Part shown: piece after piece, positions 34,913-43,515 of the stretch | Layout: each line of letters begins with the position of its first letter | Position numbering within the stretch: the first letter of the stretch is position 1 | NCBI RefSeq assembly: GCF_014334335.1 | Contig: NZ_JACSEU010000002.1 | Span: forward strand, 1-64,000 | Length of the DNA: 64,000 nucleotides | Direction: 5' to 3' | DNA from: Treponema sp. Marseille-Q3903 | GTDB taxonomy: Bacteria; Spirochaetota; Spirochaetia; Treponematales; Treponemataceae | Position numbers and translations under genes: made by a program | Notes under the pieces: model-generated | What the model saw: only the letters and a program-made list of their open reading frames with translations | Told to the model about the DNA's origin: nothing | The model's database searches: none

Positions 34913-35698
34913 ATGAATAAGACCGACTTTGCAAGAGAACTGTTCAACCTCTACGGACCTGTCACAAGAGCTCGCGACTGTTTTTTATACACAAAAAAAG
35001 GAGTGAGAATTACAGACATGTATCAGGAAGACGGGCGGGCAATACTTGGCTGGCAAGGCGGAAGCGCTTTTACACATTTAAAAAATGTTCTTTCGCGTGG
35101 TCAGACAGGAAGTTTTATCTGTGAAGAATCTTCTCGTTTGCAGAGAGCAATTTCGCAACTTCTTGCATCGGATAGAAAAATATTTTTCTTTTCCGATAAA
35201 GTCTGTGCAATGAAAGCAGCGATAAAAATCTCTCAAAAAGGCACTTCAATTTACATTCCGTGGGCCGTGCCACAAAAAATAAACAGCGAGATTGACTGCA
35301 TGGTCATTGCTCCTCCTCTTCCTTGGACAGACACTATATTTATACTGGCTGTAAAAGCCAATCTGATAGAAGAAAATTCTCAATTACAAGGACAGGTTTA
35401 TTTACCTTTTGCAATGCAGACCGCTATCACTCGTGCAACATACAATTTGATTCAAGCTATTCAAGAGAGAAGCGAAAAAGATTGGTTTATATACGATCAA
35501 GTTCTAACAAAATATTTTGAACGCAATGGACCTTATCTTTGCTGCAAAGTCCCTGAAAAAAAATATGATGACTTTGTGAGATTCTGTCTAAAACTTGGAA
35601 TTGCGATCAACCCCGATTACAACAAACATTCTATAGTTCCATTTGGAGCAGATAAAGGTGTATTCACGTCGCTAAAAAATTCACCTTTTGCTTATTAA
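34913..35698 (+). CDS. Conserved hypothetical protein (Treponema-type)
   Basis: This is a 261-residue cytoplasmic protein with no signal peptide or membrane helix. The beginning MNKTDFARELFNLYGPVTRARDCFLYT is followed by GRAILGWQGGSAFTHLKNVLSRGQTG, which resembles the N-terminus of class-V/III aminotransferase-like proteins. However, no PLP-lysine motif is apparent. The C-terminus (AINPDYNKHSIVPFGADKGVF) is also reminiscent of aminotransferase small domains. I treat the fold suggestion as weak. It follows the sugar operon terminator and is the first of four small plus-strand genes. Confidence 0.65.
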   Translation: MNKTDFARELFNLYGPVTRARDCFLYTKKGVRITDMYQEDGRAILGWQGGSAFTHLKNVLSRGQTGSFICEESSRLQRAISQLLASDRKIFFFSDKVCAMKAAIKISQKGTSIYIPWAVPQKINSEIDCMVIAPPLPWTDTIFILAVKANLIEENSQLQGQVYLPFAMQTAITRATYNLIQAIQERSEKDWFIYDQVLTKYFERNGPYLCCKVPEKKYDDFVRFCLKLGIAINPDYNKHSIVPFGADKGVFTSLKNSPFAY

Positions 35699-35739
35699 AA
35701 GTCGAAAATAAATATAGTTACATAAAAAATGAGGTCAGC

Positions 35740-36033
35740 ATGTCTCCGGAAATCTTATTATTTATAATCAAACTGATTGCAGGTGGAATTGTCGCATTTT
35801 TGGCAATACTTATGATGTCGCGCACAATGGATTTTGCATGGACAATGATGGTAGCAGGATTTTTGTTTTCATACGCAGCACTCGTCTATGAGCTGTTGAT
35901 AAAATTAGGAGTTTTTGTAGTTTCAAAATACAGTCTATTCGGAATTCCAATAACAACTCTCATCTTTGTAATTTTACCATCAGTCTGTTTTATAACTTCG
36001 CTGACTGTGATGATTATAAAAAGCCGAAAATAA
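35740..36033 (+). CDS. Small integral membrane protein
   Basis: The 97-residue protein is made of three predicted membrane helices (about 5-25, 31-57 and 68-92) joined by short loops, with a lysine/arginine-rich end. GAGGT precedes the ATG. No catalytic or binding motif can be seen. It lies 41 bases after the 34913 gene and 12 bases before the ASCH-domain gene, so it is probably part of a small operon. The function is unknown. Confidence 0.6.
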   Translation: MSPEILLFIIKLIAGGIVAFLAILMMSRTMDFAWTMMVAGFLFSYAALVYELLIKLGVFVVSKYSLFGIPITTLIFVILPSVCFITSLTVMIIKSRK

Positions 36034-36045
36034 AGGATAGGCTCA

Positions 36046-36519
36046 ATGACAGACGTGACAAATAATAATAATCGTATCGATCAATACTGGAATAAATTTA
36101 TAAAAGATACAGGCCGAAAAGAAAGTGACCGATGTTCCGGCGACCTGATTTTTGAAGCAAAAGGTTTTGTCAGCGATGAACTCATTGCTCTTGTGATTTC
36201 AGGCAAAAAAAATGCGTTTTTCACGACATGGGCAACTTACACAATAGACGGAGAGCCTCTCCCTCTTTCAGGAGAATTGTACGTCGTTCTCGATCGTGCA
36301 AATAATCCTCGCTGCATAATCGAGACTGAATCTGTAGAGATAGTCCCTTTTAATCAAGTTACTTGGGAGATGGCAAAACTTGAAGGTGAAGATCAAAATC
36401 TTGAAGAATGGCGTCAAAAAAAGATTGAATATCTTGAAGACGAAGGAGCAATTCTCGGATTTGAATTTACAGAGGATATAAAACTTGTATTCCAAAGATT
36501 TAAGGTTGTTTACAGATAA
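36046..36519 (+). CDS. ASCH-domain protein
   Basis: The 157-residue protein matches the ASCH family (a PUA-like beta barrel thought to bind RNA or modified nucleotides). Typical positions are the early DLIFEAKGF strand, LALVISGKKNAFFTTWATY, PLPLSGELYVVLDRANNPRCIIET and VEIVPFNQVTWEMAKLEGED. AAGGATAGG precedes the ATG. It sits in a run of small plus-strand genes. Members of this family have been proposed to regulate translation or to hydrolyse N4-acetylcytidine; which applies here is not known. Confidence 0.85.
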   Translation: MTDVTNNNNRIDQYWNKFIKDTGRKESDRCSGDLIFEAKGFVSDELIALVISGKKNAFFTTWATYTIDGEPLPLSGELYVVLDRANNPRCIIETESVEIVPFNQVTWEMAKLEGEDQNLEEWRQKKIEYLEDEGAILGFEFTEDIKLVFQRFKVVYR

Positions 36520-36539
36520 CTTTACCGGAGAAATAAAAC

Positions 36540-37139
36540 ATGAAACGTAGATTATTTTTGCACGCTTTATTTTTATTGTTTTTGTTTATTATTCCATACA
36601 CAAAATCATTTGCAATTGAAAATAAGATCGGTTTTTCGGCAGGAGTTCTGACAGGAGTGCCCATATACAATTCAAAAACAATAATAGAAGCCGATAACAG
36701 CATTTTGCGCCCGAATAAGATAGTTTTTGGTTCCGATTTTTACATAAATTTAATCATAGTAAAAGAAGCAACATTTTTCTTTGGAGGTGATTTTTTTAGC
36801 GACCTTTTATGGGATTCAAAAAAACATTCTAATCATTTCCATTTTTCTTTTCCATTGGGAATCAAGATTTATCCGAACATTGGCGGCTTCAATGTCGGAA
36901 TCTCTTATGTATTTGGCTTTAGAACCGACTCAATAAAAACCTCAATAGGAGAAAAAAATGTAGAAATAACCAGCCGTTCACCATGGGGCAATGGGTTTAG
37001 ATTTTCTGCGGAATACGATTTTTCTCATAGAAGTAAATCAAAATATTATCCATCGCTCGGGATTGCGTGGAATCGCATGCCGCGTGGTGACAACAGCTTT
37101 GACAATTTAATAATATTCTATTTGAACAGTAACTTCTAA
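36540..37139 (+). CDS. Exported beta-barrel-like surface protein
   Basis: The 199-residue protein starts with a signal peptide (MKRRLFLHALFLLFLF..., likely cut after SFA at residue 25). The rest has alternating hydrophobic/polar strands and many Gly, Phe and Tyr: FSAGVLTGVPIY, FFFGGDFFSDLLW, FNVGISYVFGFRT and YYPSLGIAWNRM. It ends in NF, consistent with an outer-membrane barrel. GGAG precedes the ATG. The bidirectional hairpin at 37138-37178 directly follows the stop. No specific family was recognised. It is similar in style to the protein at 11935. Confidence 0.65.
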   Translation: MKRRLFLHALFLLFLFIIPYTKSFAIENKIGFSAGVLTGVPIYNSKTIIEADNSILRPNKIVFGSDFYINLIIVKEATFFFGGDFFSDLLWDSKKHSNHFHFSFPLGIKIYPNIGGFNVGISYVFGFRTDSIKTSIGEKNVEITSRSPWGNGFRFSAEYDFSHRSKSKYYPSLGIAWNRMPRGDNSFDNLIIFYLNSNF

Positions 37140-37178
37140 AAAAAAGAGGAGCTGTCCAAAAAGAAAGGACAGTCCCTC
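37138..37178 (-). terminator. Terminator of rny, shared with the convergent gene
   Basis: Arms 37146-37157 and 37167-37178 pair at 10 of 12 positions around a nine-base loop. On the minus strand a T8 run follows, marking the end of rny transcription. The CTGTCC/GGACAG core is shared with the hairpin at 31963-31994. Confidence 0.85.
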
Positions 37179-37240
37179 ACCTCCTAATTTATAAACGCAT
37201 CAGCGAAAATAAAAAGCAATGTATTCACGAAAATTGCAAA

Positions 37241-38773
37241 CTAACGTGCATATTCAATTATACGCGTTTCTCGTATCATCGTGAGACGAATACGACCAGG
37301 ATAACGAAGGTCGCTTTCAATCTGTTTAGCAATATTTCTTGCAAGCTCTTTTACATCTGAATCAGAAACTTTTTCGTTATTGACGAGAATTCGAATTTCT
37401 CGACCGGCTTGAATAGCATAAGCTTTTTCAACGCCAGGGAATGTCTCCGCAATCGATTCAAGATTTTCAAGACGTTTTACATAGTTATCGATTGTTTCTC
37501 TACGAGCACCGGGACGTGCAGCCGAAATTGCGTCGGCAATCTGCACAATAACTGCCTCGATGCTCGATGGTTCAACATCGTTGTGGTGTGCGGCAATCGC
37601 ATTTATAACTGCAGGCGTTTCACCCATCTTACGTGCCATTTCAGCACCGACTTCTGCGTGGTTTTGATCAGAATCGGATTCTGCTCCTTTTCCTATATCA
37701 TGAAGGATGGCTGCACGTTTTGCGAGTTCTCGGTCTGCACCAATTTCTGCTGCGATAAGACTTGCAGCCATAGCAACTTCTTTAGAGTGTGTAAGAACAT
37801 TTTGTCCGTAACTTGTTCGGAAGTAAAGGCGACCGAGTGCACGAATACCGTCTGTATTCATGTTGTGAATACCGAGATCGAACAAAGCCTTTTCACCTTC
37901 TTCGTAGATTTTATTTTGGATTTCATGCGTAACTTTCTGGACAATTTCTTCAATGCGTGCCGGGTGAATACGGCCGTCGGAAATCAAACGTTCAAGAGAT
38001 TGTTTTGCGATTTCTTTTCTGACAGGATCAAAGCACGAAATTACAACAGCTTCAGGAGTATCATCTATTATGATATCAACACCTGTAAGAGTTTCGAGCG
38101 TTCTGATGTTACGTCCTTCTCGCCCTATGATACGACCTTTCATCTCGTCGCTAGGCAATGAAACTGTAGCAACTGTGATATCGCCGGTAGTTTCAGGAGC
38201 GATTCTCTGAATTGTCGTTATGAGAATGTCTTTAGCTTTTTTTTCAGCGTTAAGCTGCGCTTCCTGTTCAATTTTGTTGATGAGAGCCTGAGCGTCATGA
38301 CGTGCATCATTTTCAAGATTTTTAATGATGAGATCTTTTGCCTCTTGAACGGAAAGTCCCGAAATCTTTTCGAGTTCTTGTCTGTAAAGATCTTCCTTTT
38401 TTGAAAGTTCTTCTTCTCTTCTCAGCATTGCAGATTTTTTATCTGCAAGTTCTTTTTCATTTTTTTCAAATTCTGCTGCACGCTGTTCAAGTAATTCTTC
38501 TTTTTTGTTTACTCTGGCTTCAAACCGCTGCACCTCGGCGCGGCGTTCACGATTCTCTCGCTCCTGCTGATTTCTTTCCCGAATGAGCTCATCTTTCGCA
38601 TTTAACAAAATTTCTTTTTTTTGTGCTTCAGCTTCCCTTATTGCATCTTGCTTAACACGGTCAGCTTTCTGCTCAGAAGCAGTTAATTGAAATCTGGCAT
38701 AAATCCAGCGAATAATCCATCCAAGAACAATTCCAACAACAGGGAGAGCAATATACAGCAATACGTTGCTCAT
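37241..38773 (-). CDS. rny: Ribonuclease Y
   Basis: RNase Y is the membrane-bound endoribonuclease that starts mRNA decay in bacteria lacking RNase E. The 510-residue protein has an N-terminal membrane helix (3-24), a long Glu/Lys/Arg/Gln coiled coil (about 30-180), a KH domain with KGRIIGREGRNIRTLE (about 212-227), and the HD phosphohydrolase domain with ILHDIGKG and the NHAEVGAE segment. AGGAG precedes the ATG. It stands alone, with its own terminator. The predicted location is the inner membrane, facing the cytoplasm. Confidence 0.96.
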   Translation of the reverse strand: MSNVLLYIALPVVGIVLGWIIRWIYARFQLTASEQKADRVKQDAIREAEAQKKEILLNAKDELIRERNQQERENRERRAEVQRFEARVNKKEELLEQRAAEFEKNEKELADKKSAMLRREEELSKKEDLYRQELEKISGLSVQEAKDLIIKNLENDARHDAQALINKIEQEAQLNAEKKAKDILITTIQRIAPETTGDITVATVSLPSDEMKGRIIGREGRNIRTLETLTGVDIIIDDTPEAVVISCFDPVRKEIAKQSLERLISDGRIHPARIEEIVQKVTHEIQNKIYEEGEKALFDLGIHNMNTDGIRALGRLYFRTSYGQNVLTHSKEVAMAASLIAAEIGADRELAKRAAILHDIGKGAESDSDQNHAEVGAEMARKMGETPAVINAIAAHHNDVEPSSIEAVIVQIADAISAARPGARRETIDNYVKRLENLESIAETFPGVEKAYAIQAGREIRILVNNEKVSDSDVKELARNIAKQIESDLRYPGRIRLTMIRETRIIEYAR

Positions 38774-38945
38774 AATTCAACTCCTGTTTAAAAAATTTAG
38801 AATAATTCGTTACAATCATACCGTATGAACGAGTCCATGTCAAACTGAAAATTTCCACTTTCAACAATATGCGAAATATGAAAAAGCTTACAGTGATTGT
38901 TTATGTAATGAAGCGTTATAGGAACTTTGTTTTACTTACTTTTAC

Positions 38946-39737
38946 TTACATAGAAAAATCTTTACCAAGATAAATCTCGCGTGCGACTTCGCTAGACAAA
39001 ATTTCTTCTTTTGTTCCCTGCGTCATTATAGTCCCCTGATTTATGATGATTGCGCGATCTGTAATTTCAAGCGTATCGCGAACGTTGTGGTCAGTAATCA
39101 GTATCCCGATTCCGCGTTTGGCAAGAAGCCTTATCATGTTTTTGATATCGGCAACTGCGATTGGGTCGATTCCTGCAAAAGGCTCATCAAGAAGGAGAAA
39201 TTTCGGTTCCATAGCGAGCGAGCGGGCAATCTCTGTACGACGCCGTTCACCACCTGAGAGCGTAAATGCCTTTTGCTTCCGAATTCTTTCAATTGAAAAT
39301 TCGTCTATAAGGGATTCGAGCCTTTCTTTTTTTTCAGCATTTGAGAGATCTCGGCGCGTTTCAAGAATTGACCAAATATTTTCTTCGACAGTGAATTTGC
39401 GAAAAACTGACGGTTCTTGAGGAAGATAGGAGATGCCGAGCCTTGCACGTTTATACATCGGAAGAGATGTGATGCATTGCTCATCGAGAAAAACATCTCC
39501 TGCAGTAGGTTTATAAAATCCGACTACCATGTAAAATGTTGTTGTTTTTCCTGCCCCATTTGGACCTAAAAGTCCCAAAACTTCACCCATCGGCATTTGA
39601 AATTCAATTCCTCGAACAACTTTTTTATGACCGAACTGTTTAAACAAACTCGATACACGGAGAATGTGGCTTTCTGAGTGAGGGAAATTATCTGATTTTT
39701 TGCCTTGTTCAACATTGTCTTTTGTTTTATTCTCCAT
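38946..39737 (-). CDS. lptB: LptB-type ABC ATPase
   Basis: LptB energises extraction of lipopolysaccharide-like lipids from the inner membrane together with LptF and LptG. The 263-residue protein has Walker A GPNGAGKTTTF, the Q-loop GISYLPQEPSVFRKFTVEENI, signature LSGGERRR and Walker B FLLLDEPFAGIDP, all typical of LptB. The ATG at 39737 has GGAG seven bases upstream and overlaps the lptA end by 11 bases. A longer frame would start inside lptA. A short N-terminal extension of about 25 residues precedes the ABC domain. LptF/LptG are not in the window. Confidence 0.88.
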   Translation of the reverse strand: MENKTKDNVEQGKKSDNFPHSESHILRVSSLFKQFGHKKVVRGIEFQMPMGEVLGLLGPNGAGKTTTFYMVVGFYKPTAGDVFLDEQCITSLPMYKRARLGISYLPQEPSVFRKFTVEENIWSILETRRDLSNAEKKERLESLIDEFSIERIRKQKAFTLSGGERRRTEIARSLAMEPKFLLLDEPFAGIDPIAVADIKNMIRLLAKRGIGILITDHNVRDTLEITDRAIIINQGTIMTQGTKEEILSSEVAREIYLGKDFSM

Positions 39738-40500
39738 GTGATTTCTCCGCGTCTTTAAGCTTTTCACCGGCATTTGCATCGGAAGATTGTCCTGATTCGA
39801 CTTTTGATTTGTCTTTATCTTGCTTAGAATTGTCCGATTCTGTATTTGAAGCTGCATCTGTTTTTGACGACTTACTTTTTTTATCTGTGACTGTCCCTTT
39901 TACGTTTCCACCGAGCGTGATATCTTGCGTATCCATGTTGAAAGTGATTTCCTGAGCACGGAAAGTATCTTCACCCTGCTTTACCTGTGCGTTGCCCGAA
40001 AGCTCTAGCATCTGATCTTTTTTGTAATAAACAGCATATGACGCAGAACAGACATTGTCTTTTTGAGTTAGGACAATCTTTATCTGAATAATCGCAATTT
40101 CCGTTTCCTGATTATAATTGATGATTTGAGCTTTTACGTTTACATTATTGTCTTTGTCGTCAAGGTTCACATTGCCTTTTAATACCGCAACTTTTGTAAT
40201 GCGGTCGAACTCAAGAGAATCGCACTCAAACTCCATATTGGAATCAAAATTTTTTCCTGTAATCTTTCCATCAGCTTTTATGTACCGATAATCATCTCCT
40301 GAAAGTTCAACATCATCTGCCTGAATCTCCATTGAATCTGTTTTTATATAGACGTTTCCTGAAAGAGAAGTTGTCGTATTTTTTTCACCGGTTTTGCCGC
40401 TCATCCTGCTTGCCGAAAATAAAATTTTTTCAGCAAAAACAATATTTGAAAAAAAAACAGCAAAAATGAGAACTGTTATTCGTTTTAGACTATTTTTCAT
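39727..40500 (-). CDS. lptA: LptA/OstA-like periplasmic protein
   Basis: The 257-residue protein has a signal peptide ending at VFA and an OstA-type beta-jellyroll: repeated SLSGNVYIKTDSMEIQADDVEL and ADGKITGKN strands, a bridge-like fold that shuttles lipid across the periplasm. The C-terminal ~55 residues (from about 200) are a hydrophilic Lys/Asp/Ser tail not usual for LptA. The start ATG overlaps the stop of lptC by 11 bases, and its own end overlaps lptB. The order lptC-lptA-lptB is that of Gram-negative lipid export operons. Confidence 0.8.
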   Translation of the reverse strand: MKNSLKRITVLIFAVFFSNIVFAEKILFSASRMSGKTGEKNTTTSLSGNVYIKTDSMEIQADDVELSGDDYRYIKADGKITGKNFDSNMEFECDSLEFDRITKVAVLKGNVNLDDKDNNVNVKAQIINYNQETEIAIIQIKIVLTQKDNVCSASYAVYYKKDQMLELSGNAQVKQGEDTFRAQEITFNMDTQDITLGGNVKGTVTDKKSKSSKTDAASNTESDNSKQDKDKSKVESGQSSDANAGEKLKDAEKSHGE

Positions 40501-41056
40501 TTTGAACTTCACTTGTTTGAATATCACCTGTTACATTACCTCTGAACGAAAAAGATTTACTTATTCCACTTGCGGAAAAGCCCGTCCCTCTGATAATTGC
40601 ATCTTCTTTTTCAACTTTTACAATATCAGCGCGACCCCCTGTAAGCTGCTCAGTGCGTTCATTCCATTTTAATGTATTAGCATAAAATTTTGTCTTTTCG
40701 GATATGTTTTCGAGCTCGATATTGTCGTACATTTCGTAGAGTTTTTTTTCTGCATCAATTGAAAGATATCCGCAGGAACCTTTTGTCGAGATGTTGCCAT
40801 CACTATCGAAAGTTGAAAAATTGACACCTTTTGCATAAGTTTCGGAATTTGTTTTGTACTGTTCCAAACGCTCTGCTGTAACATGCAATTTAATCTTGCT
40901 ACTCTGATAACGAGACATCGCAGTATCTTGGAAAATAAATTCGGGAACTTTCGATTCAACAGAAACAGGCTCCTCGTATTTTAGAGAGCACGAAACTGCC
41001 GCAGATGAAAAAATAAATATAAAAATCGTAAAAAGAGTGTTTGCCCTTGTATCCAT
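40490..41056 (-). CDS. lptC: LptC-like lipoprotein
   Basis: The 188-residue protein has an N-terminal signal peptide with an AAVSC lipobox, followed by an LptC/OstA-like beta-rich domain (KIKLHVTAERLEQYK..., GVNFSTFDSDGNISTKGSCGYLS and KFYANTLKWNE landmarks). In E. coli LptC is anchored by a helix, whereas a lipid anchor is a variant seen in other phyla. AGAGGA precedes the ATG, and a promoter is predicted at 41080-41107. It heads the lptC-lptA-lptB operon. Confidence 0.8.
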   Translation of the reverse strand: MDTRANTLFTIFIFIFSSAAVSCSLKYEEPVSVESKVPEFIFQDTAMSRYQSSKIKLHVTAERLEQYKTNSETYAKGVNFSTFDSDGNISTKGSCGYLSIDAEKKLYEMYDNIELENISEKTKFYANTLKWNERTEQLTGGRADIVKVEKEDAIIRGTGFSASGISKSFSFRGNVTGDIQTSEVQNEK

Positions 41057-41079
41057 GTTTTCCTCTGATTTCAGATTGA

Positions 41080-41107
41080 TTTATAATATCATTTTTTTCA
41101 CATGCAA
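41080..41107 (-). promoter_or_regulatory. Predicted promoter of lptC-lptA-lptB
   Basis: On the minus strand TTGCAT (41107-41102) is followed after 16 bases by TATAAA (41085-41080). The predicted start is near 41073, 17 bases before the lptC ATG. Confidence 0.5.
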
Positions 41108-41186
41108 ACCAGCGCATTGTTGATTTCGGTTATAAAATGATATGCAAAAAGTCAGATAAAAAGGAGAGCTGGACAAAAGAATGATA

Positions 41187-41222
41187 TTTTTTTTCGACAT
41201 CTCTCTTTCACACTTTTATGGA
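41187..41222. repeat. Direct repeat, left of the metal/peptide ABC cluster
   Basis: A T8 run, CGACATCTCT and a CTTTCAC-containing tail closely match the sequence at 46325-46358, with a two-base gap and three or four substitutions. With GGAGAGCTGGAC at 41163-41174 it can form an imperfect hairpin. On the minus strand this is followed by TTTTT, so it may also terminate the ABC operon. Confidence 0.55.
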
Positions 41223-41263
41223 ATACAACTGAGATTTTGCAGCATAAAGACGTTATCACAGTC

Positions 41264-41863
41264 TTAATACGGCTTATCTAAATTTATAATTGAATCACAA
41301 ATTTTCTCTGCTAGATATAGATTGTGCGTAATCACCAATAACCCGATGTTCCTTTTTTTTACTTCGTTAATCAAACCATGCCATAAAGATGCTTGTGAAA
41401 TAGGATCCAACATCGTTGTTATTTCATCACAAATAACATACTCCGTGCCTTTACCCAATGCTCTGGCAACTGAATGCCTTTGTAATTCCCCTCCGCTCAG
41501 CTCTCTGGAGAAGCGATCTTTCCATTCTTCTTTTATCCCCATGTTTCTAAGTACGCTCCGAGAAATCTCATTCCCTTCGGCAAGAACTTCATGCATATGC
41601 CATAGAGGGTCAACTGCCAATTCAGGATGTTGATATATCAATTGTACTTTTTGATACCCTTTTTCAAAAGGTTTACCGTTATATAGGATTTCTCCCCTTA
41701 ATGGGTTTATATATCCTGCAATAAGTTTTGCCAATGTTGATTTCCCGAATCCGCTTGGTCCGCAGAGACCGGTTATTTTTTCAGTTTCCAGTTTCAAATT
41801 AAAATTTTCAAATAGAGGTTTGCCTTTCAAATATCGGAAGGTTAAATCTTTTACTTCTAACAT
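41264..41863 (-). CDS. Nickel/peptide-type ABC transporter ATPase, second
   Basis: The 199-residue ABC subunit corresponds to OppF/NikE, the second ATPase of a nickel/dipeptide family importer. Walker A is GPSGFGKST, the signature LSGGELQRHS and Walker B YVICDEITTMLDP. It is shorter than usual (about 250 or more) because it lacks the C-terminal oligopeptide extension. Its start overlaps the end of the other ATPase gene by seven bases. It is the last gene of the five-gene operon. Confidence 0.85.
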   Translation of the reverse strand: MLEVKDLTFRYLKGKPLFENFNLKLETEKITGLCGPSGFGKSTLAKLIAGYINPLRGEILYNGKPFEKGYQKVQLIYQHPELAVDPLWHMHEVLAEGNEISRSVLRNMGIKEEWKDRFSRELSGGELQRHSVARALGKGTEYVICDEITTMLDPISQASLWHGLINEVKKRNIGLLVITHNLYLAEKICDSIINLDKPY

Positions 41864-42684
41864 ACTATGATGTTCCTTTCAAAAGGGAGCCCCAGCTTCA
41901 CACATTTTTTTTTGATTTCATCAAATTCTACGCTCTTAAAACCGTTTTGAGGCAGACTTTCATATATTGCACGTGTATAAGGATGTTCCAATCGTCCGGA
42001 CTTGAAACACTCTACTCTTACGGTTTCCAATATTTGTCCTCCGTAAAAAACTGAAACCCGATCTGCAACATCCATAACAACATCAATATCATGAGTGATG
42101 AGAAGAACCGATTTTCCATCGTCCGCCATATCTCGTAGAACGCTTAATATTTCTTTAGCTAACGCATTGTTCAGTCCCGGTGTTGGCTCATCTGCAATAA
42201 TGATTTCTTTATCATTCATAATTCCGCTGTAAACCAGAACTCTGCGAGCCATTCCCCCAGAAAGTTGAAACGTGTATTTTTGTAAGTCCTTTTCATCTAA
42301 ACCGAATAACCCATATTTTTTTGCATATTTGGATTTATTTTTATTCTGCATGTAATATCCCGTCTTTTTTAACGGATCGAGAAAACTGATTGACTGTGGT
42401 ATAAATCCTACATTATCACGGCGAAAATCGGCCAAATTCTTTGGCTCTAAAAGTTTTCCTTTATAATAAATTCTTCCATCTGTTTTAGCATTTATCGGCA
42501 AGATTCCAAGAATTGCATGTGCAAGAAGAGATTTCCCTCCTCCCGATTCGCCTATGACCGCATGGATTTCACCCTTCTCCAATTCAATAGAAACATCATG
42601 AATAGTCTGCTGTTGTATTTGAGACAATCCTTTTATATACATTTGAAATTGAACTTTGAGATGCTCTACTTTAAGTATGGACAT
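41857..42684 (-). CDS. Nickel/peptide-type ABC transporter ATPase, first
   Basis: The 275-residue OppD/NikD-type ATPase has Walker A GESGGGKS, a Q-loop region VGFIPQSISFLDP, signature LSGGMARRV and Walker B IIIADEPTPGLN. Its C-terminal extension includes LEHPYTRAIYESLPQNG, the typical OppD/DppD tail. A run of G and GGAG precedes the ATG. Twelve bases separate it from the permease gene upstream. It pairs with the following short ATPase. Confidence 0.88.
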   Translation of the reverse strand: MSILKVEHLKVQFQMYIKGLSQIQQQTIHDVSIELEKGEIHAVIGESGGGKSLLAHAILGILPINAKTDGRIYYKGKLLEPKNLADFRRDNVGFIPQSISFLDPLKKTGYYMQNKNKSKYAKKYGLFGLDEKDLQKYTFQLSGGMARRVLVYSGIMNDKEIIIADEPTPGLNNALAKEILSVLRDMADDGKSVLLITHDIDVVMDVADRVSVFYGGQILETVRVECFKSGRLEHPYTRAIYESLPQNGFKSVEFDEIKKKCVKLGLPFERNIIVC

Positions 42685-42696
42685 ATCTCCCCCTTT

Positions 42697-43515
42697 TTAA
42701 AGTTGTGCACTTTTTGCCTGAATAAGCTTTGAAAGATTATTCCCTATGGTATCGAACAAAAGGACTATACCCAGAAGCATAATCCCGGGAAACACTGAAA
42801 GCCACCAACTCCCCTGAGTAAGGTATCTCATGGATTCCGAAAGGATAACACCGACGGCAGGGCGGTCGGGAGGGATTCCGAATCCCAAGAAAGTTATTGA
42901 CGATTCATGTAAAATGGCATGAGGAAACATCAAAATCAACTCAATAATAAATTGTGGAATAATATGCCGGAAAATATGATGGACGGCAATATACAGCTTT
43001 CCTTTTCCTAATTTCTCGCTGATTAAAATGTAAGGTCGTTTCTTTATAGAAAGGATCTCTGCCCGAACAACCCGTGCTAATCGAGGCCAGTGTATCAACG
43101 CTACACCAATAAGGATACCTCGTACTCCTTTTCCCAATAAAATTGAAATAAAAATCAAGAAAATCATGTGTGGCATTCCTTGGAAAAGATCAATCAACCA
43201 CAAAATAAACTGATCGACTTTCTCTCCTAATGTCGCCGCAGCAATCCCTAATACAATTGCAATGATACAAGAAATGATGGAGGCAAATAGTCCTATACGG
43301 ATAGAGATTGTCATTCCGTTTAATGTGCGATAAAACATATCTCGTCCCATCCAATCACATCCAAAAATATGACTCCACGACGGAGCTGTATCGCGCATTT
43401 TAAAATTGACATCATATAATTCTTTCGGTAAAGCTGAGCCCCATATATATATTACCGACAGTAATATTATCGCACTGCATATCATAAATAATGTGCGAAT
43501 ACGTGAATTTTTCAA
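42697..43515 (-). CDS. Nickel/peptide-type ABC permease, DppC/NikC-like
   Basis: The 272-residue permease has one N-terminal helix, a loop with HIFGCDWMGRDMFYRTLNG (the family hallmark that precedes the transmembrane domain), and about five further helices. The EAA-type loop (SEKLGKGKLYIAVHHIFRHIIPQ) contacts the ATPase. It ends with TIGNNLSKLIQAKSAQL. It overlaps the partner permease gene by four bases. Confidence 0.9.
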   Translation of the reverse strand: MKNSRIRTLFMICSAIILLSVIYIWGSALPKELYDVNFKMRDTAPSWSHIFGCDWMGRDMFYRTLNGMTISIRIGLFASIISCIIAIVLGIAAATLGEKVDQFILWLIDLFQGMPHMIFLIFISILLGKGVRGILIGVALIHWPRLARVVRAEILSIKKRPYILISEKLGKGKLYIAVHHIFRHIIPQFIIELILMFPHAILHESSITFLGFGIPPDRPAVGVILSESMRYLTQGSWWLSVFPGIMLLGIVLLFDTIGNNLSKLIQAKSAQL

